In this document: positions 15,936 through 25,000 of the stretch, in pieces
Layout: every line of letters starts with the position of its first letter
Numbering within the stretch: position 1 is the first letter of the stretch
Source: a virus
Virus record (IMG/VR): IMGVR_UViG_3300022822_000041
Span: 1 to 38,236 of that record
DNA length: 38,236 nt
Reading direction: 5' to 3' (one strand)
Notes under the pieces: model-generated
What the model was told of the DNA's origin: nothing
The model's database searches: none
Seen by the model: the letters and a program-made list of their open reading frames with translations, nothing else
Position numbers and translations under genes: made by a program

Positions 15936-17135
15936 ATGAACACAAGACCATTAACCGAAATTAAACGCGCCCCACTAGCGGTCGTGTTGGGACAAATCCT
16001 TTCGGATAACCCGAATGAATCAAAAGACTCAGGCTTAAAGCTTATCAGCGATGCGAAGAAATTTGGGGTCTCAATACGAGATTACCTTACTCTATCGGTT
16101 GACGTTGCTGCGTCTGAATCAGACACGAAACGTTTTAGATCACAAGACGGTTTAATGAGCGGTTACGAAGCTACACTAGCTGAGATGAATCTGCCATTTA
16201 AAAACGCTTTCCGCCAAGGTATCACGTTGCAAGCTGCAGCAGATACGTTTGCAATGCGTCCAGGCTCACGGGCTTTATTCCCGGAAGTAATAGACGACAT
16301 GATGCAGTGGAATACTCGCCAGGATATGTTTGAAACAACTCAAGGGTTGGTTTCTCAAACACGTACTGTCACGGGTAACGAAGTTATCACTCAAGCGATT
16401 TTCGACGACCAAGGCCAGTTGAATACAGCGCCGATTGCTGAATTAGCCAACGTGCCAATTCAAACAATCAAAAGCTCTGACCGTGCGATTAAGTTCTTCA
16501 AACACGGTTCAGCGATTCGTACTTCTTACGAGTTCGATCGCCGTGCAAGCTTAGATGCGTTAACGCCGTATGCGAACCGCGTAAACCGTAACCTAGAAAT
16601 TAGTAAAGTAGGTTCTTTGACCTCATTGCTAGTCAGTGGTGATGGTGTTCACGTTGCAGCTACCGCTTACGCGGGCTCTACGTTTAAGAACTGGGATGTT
16701 GCGGGCACTAAGTCACTTAAAGACAACTACGTTGCGCTTGCTGACTTCCTAATGCAGCGGGCTCGCCAAGGTACACCAATAGACATGATTCTCTGTAGCT
16801 ACGAAATGTGGTTAGAGCTTTTCTTAATGTTTATGCCGGTTACTGGCAACAAGTCGGTTGCAGAGCATTTACAAGACCGTGGCGCTCCTAACATGGGTCT
16901 AGCTTTAGACTTCATCCAAGGTGTTAGCGTACGTATCGCTAGTTCAGCTCCAGCCGGCAAGTTGATTTGTTACTCAGTAGCAGACACAGCTGAAGAGCTT
17001 ATCGAGTCTGGATCATTGTTGAATGAATCTGAGACAGCGATTAAGAACCAATCAATTACTTATGTTAAGACAATGAACATGGGTTACCGTTTGGTTTATG
17101 GCGATACGCGTCATATCTTCGACACAACTTCGTAA
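15936..17135 (+). CDS. Major capsid protein (HK97 fold)
   Basis: 399 aa. It builds the icosahedral shell. Length, position after protease and decoration genes, and layout fit: an N-terminal helical arm, a PFKNAFRQGITLQAAADTFA region (about 89-108), a central domain, and a C-terminal strand (QSITYVKTMNMGYRLVYGD) typical of the HK97 A-domain end. The start follows TTTGGAGATTGACG, the strongest form of the start element, as expected for the most abundant protein. A TTCG hairpin follows the stop. Confidence 0.87.
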   Translation: MNTRPLTEIKRAPLAVVLGQILSDNPNESKDSGLKLISDAKKFGVSIRDYLTLSVDVAASESDTKRFRSQDGLMSGYEATLAEMNLPFKNAFRQGITLQAAADTFAMRPGSRALFPEVIDDMMQWNTRQDMFETTQGLVSQTRTVTGNEVITQAIFDDQGQLNTAPIAELANVPIQTIKSSDRAIKFFKHGSAIRTSYEFDRRASLDALTPYANRVNRNLEISKVGSLTSLLVSGDGVHVAATAYAGSTFKNWDVAGTKSLKDNYVALADFLMQRARQGTPIDMILCSYEMWLELFLMFMPVTGNKSVAEHLQDRGAPNMGLALDFIQGVSVRIASSAPAGKLICYSVADTAEELIESGSLLNESETAIKNQSITYVKTMNMGYRLVYGDTRHIFDTTS

Positions 17136-17141
17136 TTACTA

Positions 17142-17159
17142 GGGGCTTCGGCCCCGTTT
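17142..17159 (+). terminator. TTCG hairpin after the capsid gene (attenuator or mRNA stabiliser)
   Basis: GGGGC-TTCG-GCCCC followed only by GTTTA. The stem is strong but the T-tract is short, so it probably causes partial termination or protects the 3' end of the capsid message. Confidence 0.5.
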
Positions 17160-17185
17160 AAAGCCTTTCCAATTGGGAAACTATA

Positions 17186-17491
17186 ATGAAAATGTTACTT
17201 GTAGAAAGTTTAGGCAACTACATGCTGATGACTCGGGGGGGCGATGTTGAGCCCTTCAGACCTTCAGTGATTGAGCACACTGGCCAGTTCGACCAGTTCG
17301 TTAGTCAAAGCCAAGCAAAGCTAATTTGTGAGTTTAAAAATTTCTTTGATGGTTCGGAAAGGGATGTTGCTTTAGCAACCGAGGCTTTCTTAGCTAAATT
17401 TTCTGTGGATGCAGAAGACGAAGACGGGTCGGAAGAAAAGCCGGAAGAAAAGCCTGAGGCTAAAAAGCCCGCAGCGAATAAGAAGAAGTAA
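17186..17491 (+). CDS. Small protein with an acidic-to-basic tail, head completion candidate
   Basis: 101 aa. The first 70 residues look globular. The last 30 are low-complexity: an acidic run (DAEDEDGSEEKPEEKPE) then lysine-rich (AKKPAANKKK). Position directly after the capsid gene is where lambda has FI and other phages have packaging or head-completion helpers. No family was recognised. The ribosome-binding site is weak (GGGAAA), and a second in-frame ATG lies two codons downstream. Confidence 0.7.
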   Translation: MKMLLVESLGNYMLMTRGGDVEPFRPSVIEHTGQFDQFVSQSQAKLICEFKNFFDGSERDVALATEAFLAKFSVDAEDEDGSEEKPEEKPEAKKPAANKKK

Positions 17492-17505
17492 AGGAAACTA
17501 CTGCA

Positions 17506-18189
17506 ATGTTACGATTAACTGAAAATACGCCTCTGATTCTCACGGAGTTCCTGATTGGGGACACGGTTAGAGTACCTGAAGTAGGTAATGTAACCATTGC
17601 AGTAAATACGATTTCTGGTGTTGAGTTGTTAAACCAAACGACTCCCTTTGATAGCGACTTTAGCTATCAGGGCGGCTTTGCTCTTGGTGAGGGGTTAGCT
17701 GCCCAATTTTTAAAACTGAAAGTTTCTTTCCAATCCGAGGGGATATCGCGGTATTACTCGGAAACTATTCGATTGGAAAAAGACCTTCCTATTTTCGTCA
17801 CTCCTGAGCAGGTTCGTAACTTTCTGGGGGTTTCCGATCGAGAGTTAGAACTTGAAGAAATAGACCTCTACGCCAGCTATATAAGCGTTGCTGAAATACT
17901 AGGGGACTTGCTCGTCATCGATGACAACACGGTTGCTGATTTTAATAACCTCATTATGTACCACGCAGCGTTGGTTAACTGTTTTAGCTTAGAGCTAAGA
18001 CTACTTAAGAGTACAGCCATCGATGATGTGAAGAAGACTAGACTAAGCAAAGGTAACTTAAAACCTTTCATAGAAGAGATTTCATCCAAGTACAATACGC
18101 TGCTTGCCAAGTTTGACCCCGAGCAAGAGATTGAGCCTACCCAGTTAGTTGAAGTGGTTGCCAGAACAGATTTATTTACAGGTGCTTAG
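17506..18189 (+). CDS. Head-tail connector (adaptor-like)
   Basis: 227 aa. The C-terminal half (from about residue 98, FVTPEQVRNFLGVSDRELEL) has the layout of head-tail adaptor proteins: a short lead, then several amphipathic helices. These form a ring under the portal. The N-terminal 95 residues are a beta-rich extra domain. The start has AAGGAAA 9 bases upstream. It is followed after 2 bases by the next gene. The call is by helix pattern and position. Confidence 0.65.
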   Translation: MLRLTENTPLILTEFLIGDTVRVPEVGNVTIAVNTISGVELLNQTTPFDSDFSYQGGFALGEGLAAQFLKLKVSFQSEGISRYYSETIRLEKDLPIFVTPEQVRNFLGVSDRELELEEIDLYASYISVAEILGDLLVIDDNTVADFNNLIMYHAALVNCFSLELRLLKSTAIDDVKKTRLSKGNLKPFIEEISSKYNTLLAKFDPEQEIEPTQLVEVVARTDLFTGA

Positions 18190-18191
18190 TA

Positions 18192-18680
18192 ATGGATTTA
18201 ACAATCAAAGTTTGGAAGGACAACACTAAACTGGGGGTGGTGGTTACCAAGCCAAATGAAAACACTTTAACAATGATGCCGGTGCGAAGTCTTATTTATG
18301 TACAAAAGAAATATGGACTGAAATCCGGGGATATTCTCTGCAAAGTTAGAAACAAACCACATTTCATATTGGCCAGCCATCATGAAACCGAAGAAATGGA
18401 CGTTTTGCTAGGACTTCGAGTCAATACGATGGCTGAAGTTAAGAAGCAATATAGCGGTACACATCCAACAACCGGAATGCCAACGGGGCAATTCAACATG
18501 ATGTTGATTACGATACCCGCAGTTTTACAGGTTGGGGTTATTCAGGATGAAAAAAGCCTTCAGACGGACAACTCTGTTTACTATGTTGCTGAAAGACTCA
18601 GCAAAGATGATGTCATCGAGGGCAGAAATATTCACAGTATTCAGGAAATAGCAGGGCTCTTCCGCGTTGAAGTGAGGTAA
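18192..18680 (+). CDS. Probable head closure (stopper) protein
   Basis: 162 aa, beta-rich, no recognised motif. Gene order (portal, protease, capsid, adaptor, this gene, neck protein, tail terminator) places it where siphophages encode the stopper that seals the DNA in the head. Function is by position only. It starts 2 bases after the adaptor stop with AGGTG as ribosome-binding site. Confidence 0.6.
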   Translation: MDLTIKVWKDNTKLGVVVTKPNENTLTMMPVRSLIYVQKKYGLKSGDILCKVRNKPHFILASHHETEEMDVLLGLRVNTMAEVKKQYSGTHPTTGMPTGQFNMMLITIPAVLQVGVIQDEKSLQTDNSVYYVAERLSKDDVIEGRNIHSIQEIAGLFRVEVR

Positions 18681-18683
18681 CTC

Positions 18684-19652
18684 ATGAAACAGGTTGGGGC
18701 CACGTCCGCTTTCGTTATTCAGTTAGATGCGTTTATGACCGGCGTTTCAGTTGGCAACGCAGCTTTTGTGCAAGCCAAAGCGGAGGCGGCGGCTGAAGAG
18801 TTTTTCAAGCGCTACTTTAAAAACATGCCCGGTTATTTAGATAGTCTTTCAGAAACACTTCAGAGCCACGGCGGGGATAGCAATGCTTTCGGGTTTAATT
18901 ACTCAAACCCGCTGACGTATCGATGGATAGTTAAGAAGAATCCAAGCTTACGTTTTATTAAGAAATCTTCAGCCTTGGCCGCAGATAAAAAAAAGAACCC
19001 AGGGGATAAAAGTTATAAGCCTAAATTGTGGCGGGGACTGACTGTTCAAGGGTCCCTAGTTCGCCAGAAACTGAAGCTGAGTGACCAACTAAAAGGCTTG
19101 GCTAGAAATAGCGAGAATGCCTCCAAAAAAATGGTATCCGCCCTGGGTGGCGTTAATCTTAAAACGGTAACCGGGGGGGGCGCTTTGAGGCCTAGTGTTT
19201 CAGTCGGTGCGGATGGTAGGCCCAGAAATACGAAAAGTGGAAAGCGGGTTAACTGGGTTGATGCGGTTCGTCCTGAAGTGAATGCTTATTTGAATAAGAC
19301 CGACTTATCTAAAGAGCCAAGATTGACTCAGACGGGGAAGGGCATTGTTGAAATAAAAGGGGCTAAAGGTAACTTCTCCGTGCAGCGAGCACTATACCGA
19401 GGCGCTTTCTCAGTGCTGGGAAATATTTCCTTTTTAGACAAGCTAGACAAGATGGGGCCGGGTCGCACGGACTTCGATTACATTCAGACCTTAAAAAGTG
19501 CCAAGCTGATTAATAGAGCGATGGTGGGCAAGCTCAAGGGATTGAAATACTATGGCCATGACTACCCTGAAATGATGTTAGGGTATTATTTAGCGGGCAA
19601 TGATAGGAACACAGACTTAACTGAAATTTTAAAGGAAATGCTCAATGGCTGA
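18684..19652 (+). CDS. Neck or tail completion protein candidate, 322 aa
   Basis: A basic protein with a disordered, lysine-rich middle (about 95-180, with SVGADGRPRNTKSGKRV) and a more ordered C-terminus. It lies where tail-completion proteins (lambda Z, HK97 gp10-like) are encoded, but is much longer than usual. I see no diagnostic motif. It starts 3 bases after the previous stop with GAGGT, and its end overlaps the next start by 8 bases. Confidence 0.6.
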   Translation: MKQVGATSAFVIQLDAFMTGVSVGNAAFVQAKAEAAAEEFFKRYFKNMPGYLDSLSETLQSHGGDSNAFGFNYSNPLTYRWIVKKNPSLRFIKKSSALAADKKKNPGDKSYKPKLWRGLTVQGSLVRQKLKLSDQLKGLARNSENASKKMVSALGGVNLKTVTGGGALRPSVSVGADGRPRNTKSGKRVNWVDAVRPEVNAYLNKTDLSKEPRLTQTGKGIVEIKGAKGNFSVQRALYRGAFSVLGNISFLDKLDKMGPGRTDFDYIQTLKSAKLINRAMVGKLKGLKYYGHDYPEMMLGYYLAGNDRNTDLTEILKEMLNG

Positions 19653-20091
19653 TTACAAAAACATTCAAGCGTCACTATTAAAATATTGTTCGGAGAAGGC
19701 TACCTTTCTGAATACTCATTTTGGCGGAACTTTTGTGGCCACAAATTTAGATGCTTACTTGGATGAGAACGGCTTGCCTACTGAGAACATAATAGGGCTT
19801 GAGTCTTTGACGGTTGCGGCAGCTAATGATGCTCAGCCAACGGTGGTATTTAGTGCCGCAATTACGGTTGCCACTTCAGCAGATCCGAATCTGATGAATT
19901 TAAGTGATGTGATAGATGGGATATTTGACGATTTCAAACCAACAAAAGAAGTGCGTATATTTGATGTGCACACTGGGTTAACCGTAGGACATGCGATTAC
20001 GTTAGATGACACCCGTGTGATGCCAGTTCAAAAGTCTTCAAAATCTAAGATCTTCCAATCTGTCGTCTTCGAAGCGGCCTTAGTTTACTAG
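19645..20091 (+). CDS. Tail terminator protein candidate (gpU-like)
   Basis: 148 aa. Size and place just before the tail tube gene match the tail terminator, which caps the tube and joins it to the head. The protein has a helix at the start, then an alternating strand pattern. Assignment is by position and length; no signature residue was seen. The start codon overlaps the stop region of the preceding gene (translational coupling). Its 3' end overlaps the antisense gene by 12 bases. Confidence 0.6.
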   Translation: MADYKNIQASLLKYCSEKATFLNTHFGGTFVATNLDAYLDENGLPTENIIGLESLTVAAANDAQPTVVFSAAITVATSADPNLMNLSDVIDGIFDDFKPTKEVRIFDVHTGLTVGHAITLDDTRVMPVQKSSKSKIFQSVVFEAALVY

Positions 20092-20412
20092 CTCCTCCGC
20101 TTCAGTTAGCTCATGTATTACAGTGGCTAGGGTCACTTGAAAAGCTTGGGGTCGGGTGTATAGTGTACTACGGCAGAACTTATTGAGTTTCTCTAATTCT
20201 GAATCAGAGAGTCTTAAAGTAAAGCTTTTCAACGTACCGGATAAATCTACAGAAGACATATCTGTTATTTGTGGTTTATTGGTAAAGAAGTAGTCTAACA
20301 TCGTACGTATTTTTGATGCTGTATTTGGCTCATCTATAGGCAGATTTTTAACTGCTTCGTAAACTACTCCGGGGAGCGTGACTGGTACTGGGTTATTTCT
20401 CGATATCATCAT
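20080..20412 (-). CDS. Ribbon-helix-helix DNA-binding protein, antisense in the tail operon
   Basis: 110 aa. Residues 62-104 follow the ribbon-helix-helix pattern: strand KSFTLRLSD, helix SELEKLNKFCRSTL, then RPQAFQVTLATVIHEL. Residues 9-44 repeat a similar strand-helix-helix layout (VPVTLPGVVYEAVKNL, then NTASKIRTMLDYFF), so the chain may hold two tandem domains, as in TraY. Such proteins are usually repressors. The start is ATGATG with GAGG 9 bases before. It is the only leftward gene among the late genes and must have its own promoter; an AT-rich TTATTATTAATA lies upstream. It is a candidate for binding the early palindromes or for regulating late genes. Confidence 0.7.
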   Translation of the reverse strand: MMISRNNPVPVTLPGVVYEAVKNLPIDEPNTASKIRTMLDYFFTNKPQITDMSSVDLSGTLKSFTLRLSDSELEKLNKFCRSTLYTRPQAFQVTLATVIHELTEAEELVN

Positions 20413-20467
20413 AACTAGGTCCTCGTTAGTAAGGTATTAATAATAACCTAAAATTTGGAGATTGACG

Positions 20468-21304
20468 ATGGCCGGTGACGCTAAATCAACTAACTTTATG
20501 CTGGGTACTGCCACAGTAATGCTCGGCACCCCGGAAGAACTATACGCGCTAAACCCTGTAGCCCACAGCTTAGGCTTAGTAAAGAATTTTAACATCGATG
20601 CTTCGAAAACCACTACGGACCTTCAGGGTGGCCGAACCAACGAAATCATCATGACATTGACCACAGGTGCTGAAACTCGTTGCACTTTTGAAATGTATGA
20701 ATACACTGAAAAGAACATTGCTTACGCTCTAGGTCTTGAAGGGTCTGGATTGGTAGCTGTTTCGGGGGATGCTTTTGTGTCGTCTTCGTCAGCTACTTTC
20801 TCAGCTGGATCGATAGAGATTTCGGTTGCGGATGGCCTAGGTCAGGACCTTAGTGCGGGGGATACTGTTAGTTTGCGTAATTCAGATGATGAGAATATTA
20901 TTATCGGTACGGTAACTGCAGTTTCTGGAATTGCCACTGGAACGGCTTCTGGCGGCACAGCATCGATTACGATAGCGGTACCGGATACGACCTTAGCCAC
21001 TGCGTTACCTGTAGGTACTGAAGTATCTCAAGTAACATCCCTTGATGTTGGTTCTACTGACGTTGACCGTGATTATTCGGCGAAGATAACTGGCCAGTTG
21101 GCAAACGGTAAATGGGTAACGTTATTGTTCCCGAAAATCCGTATTAGCTCGGGTTTATCTATGGCGTTCTCAACGGATCAGTTTGGCAACATCCCGTTTG
21201 AGTTTAAGCCCCTAAAACCATCTTTGGTGGATAGCAACTACGCGGCGTTCAAAGGCCGTTCAGGAACTATCAGCATTGACTCGGTAAAAGCCCCACTGGC
21301 GTAA
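20468..21304 (+). CDS. Major tail tube protein with extra beta domain
   Basis: 278 aa. It polymerises as stacked rings to make the tail tube. The sequence starts MAGDAKSTNFMLGTATVMLG and contains an insert (about 105-200, rich in Ser, Thr, Gly, Val) that looks like an immunoglobulin-like or surface domain between two halves of the tube fold. The start follows TTTGGAGATTGACG, the same strong element used for capsid and tape measure. A strong terminator follows, which would allow extra copies of this product. Confidence 0.8.
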   Translation: MAGDAKSTNFMLGTATVMLGTPEELYALNPVAHSLGLVKNFNIDASKTTTDLQGGRTNEIIMTLTTGAETRCTFEMYEYTEKNIAYALGLEGSGLVAVSGDAFVSSSSATFSAGSIEISVADGLGQDLSAGDTVSLRNSDDENIIIGTVTAVSGIATGTASGGTASITIAVPDTTLATALPVGTEVSQVTSLDVGSTDVDRDYSAKITGQLANGKWVTLLFPKIRISSGLSMAFSTDQFGNIPFEFKPLKPSLVDSNYAAFKGRSGTISIDSVKAPLA

Positions 21305-21334
21305 TGTAATCCAAGGTTAAAGTGATGTACTATT

Positions 21335-21361
21335 AAAGGTCTCAGATTGAGACCTTTTTTT
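21335..21361 (+). terminator. Strong intrinsic terminator after the tail tube gene
   Basis: AAAGGTCTC and GAGACCTTT form a perfect 9-bp stem around AGATT, ending in T7. The next gene starts 20 bases later, so later tail genes depend on read-through or antitermination. Confidence 0.88.
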
Positions 21362-21380
21362 ATACCTACAGGAATTGACG

Positions 21381-21746
21381 ATGCAAATGAATAACCCCTC
21401 TCCACGATTCGAAGTTACCTTTAACAATACTAAAAAAGAAGTGTTTATGAGCTTCGGCCTAGTGAATACGATTGCCGGAATGTTTGAAGACATGAGCCAG
21501 CTTACTGAGGCATTTACCAACCCACATGTCCGAGGCGCTCTGGTGGTTGAATGCTTATCAGAGCGCAATGAAAATGGCGGTCTAGTAAAAGAAATAGATT
21601 TGAATACACTGGGCATAGAAACAGAGCATTTATTTGAATTCCTTACTTGGGTGGAGGCCCACGTTTCTGATTTTTTTACTCAGAGTTTGGTAAGGGCGAC
21701 GAGCTCGATGCGGAAAAAAGCTCAGGGAATGAAAGAAAAACCCTAG
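21381..21746 (+). CDS. Tail assembly chaperone, short form (gpG-like)
   Basis: 121 aa, MQMNNPSPRFEVTFNNTKKE at the start. It lies between the tail tube and tape measure genes, where lambda has G and GT. The short protein coats the tape measure with the longer frameshifted form during tail assembly and is absent from the virion. It ends KKAQGMKEKP. The start follows GGAATTGACG, the early-type form of the start element. Confidence 0.85.
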   Translation: MQMNNPSPRFEVTFNNTKKEVFMSFGLVNTIAGMFEDMSQLTEAFTNPHVRGALVVECLSERNENGGLVKEIDLNTLGIETEHLFEFLTWVEAHVSDFFTQSLVRATSSMRKKAQGMKEKP

Positions 21747-22033
21747 AGAGTTTTTCAACTTGGTACGAAGAGCTCACCTTTGATGAAAAAATGTGTGTCG
21801 TATTCAAAACCGTTCCTAGTCGGTTGAACACTTTCTTTTGGAAGTATACGAAAGTTGATGTTCAGTGCGAGATAAAGCTGCAGCTGGGATTAAAAACGAT
21901 TGAGATGACACAGCAATATGAAAATATGCTGAAGGTCGCAGGGGCAATTTTCGGAGAATCCGAAGACGATAAGCCCAAACCACCTAAAGACGAAGCAGAG
22001 GCCATGGCGCAGTTCGCCGCTCTAGGCCTTTAA
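21381..22033 (+). CDS. Tail assembly chaperone, long form by -1 frameshift (gpGT-like)
   Basis: The frame one base back is open from 21671 to 22033 and has no start of its own with a good ribosome-binding site; it encodes the T domain (TLESFSTWYEELTFDEK and onward to AMAQFAALGL). A -1 slip moves the short frame into it. The conserved G/GT arrangement in siphophages is the basis for calling this a programmed frameshift. The slip point is at 21671-21677 or 21714-21720. The T part would recruit the tape measure and tail tube. Confidence 0.8.
21671..21720 (+). other. Programmed -1 frameshift region with two slippery sites
   Basis: Site one, T-TTT-TTT (21671-21677), is a canonical X-XXY-YYZ heptamer in the zero frame and begins immediately after the last stop (TGA, 21668-21670) in the -1 frame. 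Site two is A6G (21714-21720), read as AAA-AAA in the zero frame. Both lead into the T-domain frame. The first fits the rule better. Confidence 0.75.
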
Positions 22034-22050
22034 AAATTTGGAGATTGACG

Positions 22051-25000
22051 ATGAGTACCGGTAACCGTATTAAGCAAACCCTGTTGAATGTTGGTGTTGA
22101 CCCGAAAGGCATCAAAGACCTAGACAGAATGGTCAAGCAGTTTCAGGCTTTAGAGAAAGCCATGAAAGACGCGGGCAAGTCTTTAAAAGATGCGGTTCCA
22201 GAAATCACAAAAGACAATTTGAAAAAGGGTGGTACCCCTGTAGATATAGGTCAAACCACCCAGTATCGTAAATTGTTAGATGCTCAAAAACAAAATATTA
22301 AGGGTGTTAGTAATCAATTCGTAAGCGACATTGTTAATAACAAAGGTTTAGGCTTAACTAGAAGTCAGAAAGCTGACGTACAACGTTCGTTCAATAACAC
22401 CTTCAAAGAAATGATGGGGGATTTCACAGGGAGCCTAAAAAAACAGGTAAAAGCCCAGCGTAAAACCCTAAACGATTTCTATACTCAGGAGTTTAATAAG
22501 CGTCCGGAGATTGCTCGTCGTACTCCGCTAACTCAAAACCAAGCCCGCAGTTTACGCGGGAATGAGTTACAAGCTGGCCTAGAGGCCACAAAAGTGCAGC
22601 TTAGAGGTGCGCGAGCGGGGCTTTCTTTTGCCCAAAAGAACGAAGGAAATGACAAGTTACTTACGCAAGCAAACTCTGAAATTAAGCGCTTAAGTAAAAA
22701 CCTGAAGCTAGGTAACGAGAGATTCGAAGACCAAACTCGGATACTTAGAAAACAATCCAACGTTGCAGCCAAGGCGGGATTTAAAGACCCAGCATTAGCC
22801 CGTTCAACGAGTTTCTTTTATAACGATCAGTTTAGAAGAAACCCAGCCACAAGTCGCTTGCCCGCTATCGATGGAAGCTCTTTAGGAACTCTTGGGGCTG
22901 GGGACCTTAGAGCGCAGATAGCCAGCCAGAAACTATTACTCAAAGGGGCCAACAGCGCCCGAGATATTGGCCAAGAAACCCGCAACACTAAGCTTGAGAG
23001 TCAGGCCTCACGCTCAATTAAAAGCCTAAGTGAAAACTTAGACAAAGCCACGCTTAGATTAAAAGAGCTAGAGAAAGCGGCTAGAGATGCTGCAGCTGCC
23101 GAGAAGAGAGCAACTACGGCTGAAACTCGTAAAGTTAATCAGCAATCCAAAGAACAACTTCGCCCAACGGACCAGCAACGCCGAGTCAATAACGCGATGG
23201 AGCGAAACAAACAAAACTCAGTGAATCGAAACATCGATGGGGGGGCCGGTCTTTTTAGACAGCAAGCCTCCCTCTTAAGAAACTATGCTGTTCTTGGTGG
23301 CGGCGTTGCTGCTGGCGCAGGAGCCGTCAGTTTCGCCGTCGAGCTACAAAAAGAATTCAAACAGCTGCAATCAATCGTTGCATTGACGAATACTGAAATG
23401 ACGGAACTTGAGGAAACCTTAATTGGGGTTTCAGAGAAAACCAAGTTTAGTGCATTGGATGTAACTCAAGCGGCGGTAACCTTAGGTCAAGCAGGTCTAG
23501 GAAAGAACGATATTGGCAACGCAATAGAAGGTGTGACGCTTTTCGCCACTGCGGTAGGTTCTGACCTTAAGTCAGCAGTAGACCTCGCTACGTCAACTCT
23601 AGGGGTCTTTAACAAGGACTCTTCGGAGATGGTCAACATCGTCGATAAGATGACGACTGCGGTGAACAGCTCAAAACTTAACTTGGATAAGCTTGCCTTA
23701 GGTCTTCAGTACTCAGGTAACTTGGCAGCACAATCGAATGTGAGCTTTGAGGAGACGGTTTCGGCCTTGGCAGCGATGGCCAACTCAGGTATTCGTTCGG
23801 GCTCAACGCTAGGTACCGGCTTACGTCAAATTATTATTGCTTTGCAAAAGCCGAGCGCGGAATTTAAGGATATTATTGGTGGCCTTGGTCTTACAATGGA
23901 CCAACTTGATATATCCTCGCGCGGATTAGTGCCAACCTTGAAGCTACTTGCGGATGAGGGTTTTACCGTCAGGGATGCGATGAAATCGATGCAGGTTAGA
24001 GCGGCCTCTGCTTTCGGGGCTTTTGCCAACAACATTGATGTTGCCGATGAGTTGCAAAAGAAAATGCGACTGAGCGGCTCAGCCACGCAAGCTAACGCCG
24101 TACAAATGACAGCCCTAGCCTTTCAGTTGGAAAGACTATATTCCATCATGAAGTCAATCGCGTTCAACGCTTTTGAGCCCGTGATTAATAGCTTAACTAA
24201 GTTGGTTGAGAAGACCGGCGATTGGTTAAGTCAGCTTAGGGAGATGAAAGGACTTATATCCTTAATCGGCCCAGGCCTTGCTATTTATGCTACGGCTGTT
24301 GGTGCACGCTCAGTCGGAAGACTTGGCGTGGGTCTTTTGAGCGGTGGGGCGAGTCTTCTTGGCGGTGCGGCTATCGGCGGTGGTAAAAAGGCCAGCCCCG
24401 AGTCGCGCACGATGGGTAAACTGGCCACGGCTATTTCTGGACGCGGGGGCCTATTAAGTGTCTTAGGCGGATTATCCCGCTTACTATCTTTCTTGCCAGG
24501 TTTTGGTATTGCTGTTGCTGCCGGTACGGCGGGGGTCCTAGCCTATAATGCTTTAGATTCTCAAGAGCGCAGCCGTGACCGAGTGGATACGACTCAAGCG
24601 CGTATCAATGAAAACGATTCTGACATTGAAACTTATGAGGCCCGGGTCACTAAAATAAATGCCGCAATTATTGAGTTGATGGATAACCAACACTTGCTTG
24701 CGGATGATAAGGAGCTTAACCGCCGTATCCAGCGTTTGAATGATGACTTTAAGCTTCAGGGTTTATACCTTGATGATAATGTCACCAGTTACGCAAACCT
24801 AATCGATAAGATGAAGGAGTTTAGAAACGAAGCCATTGAGAATAGGGATGTGCTTACGTTTAGAGACCGTGATTCTTTCTTGGAGAACAACAAAGCGGTT
24901 ATCGATGAGCTGTTTAGTAATGACCAAGAAAGCGAAACTATTTTGGATAGTCGTTTCGATCGTTTGATCAATCAAACGGATCCGAACGCTGACGGCGCAA

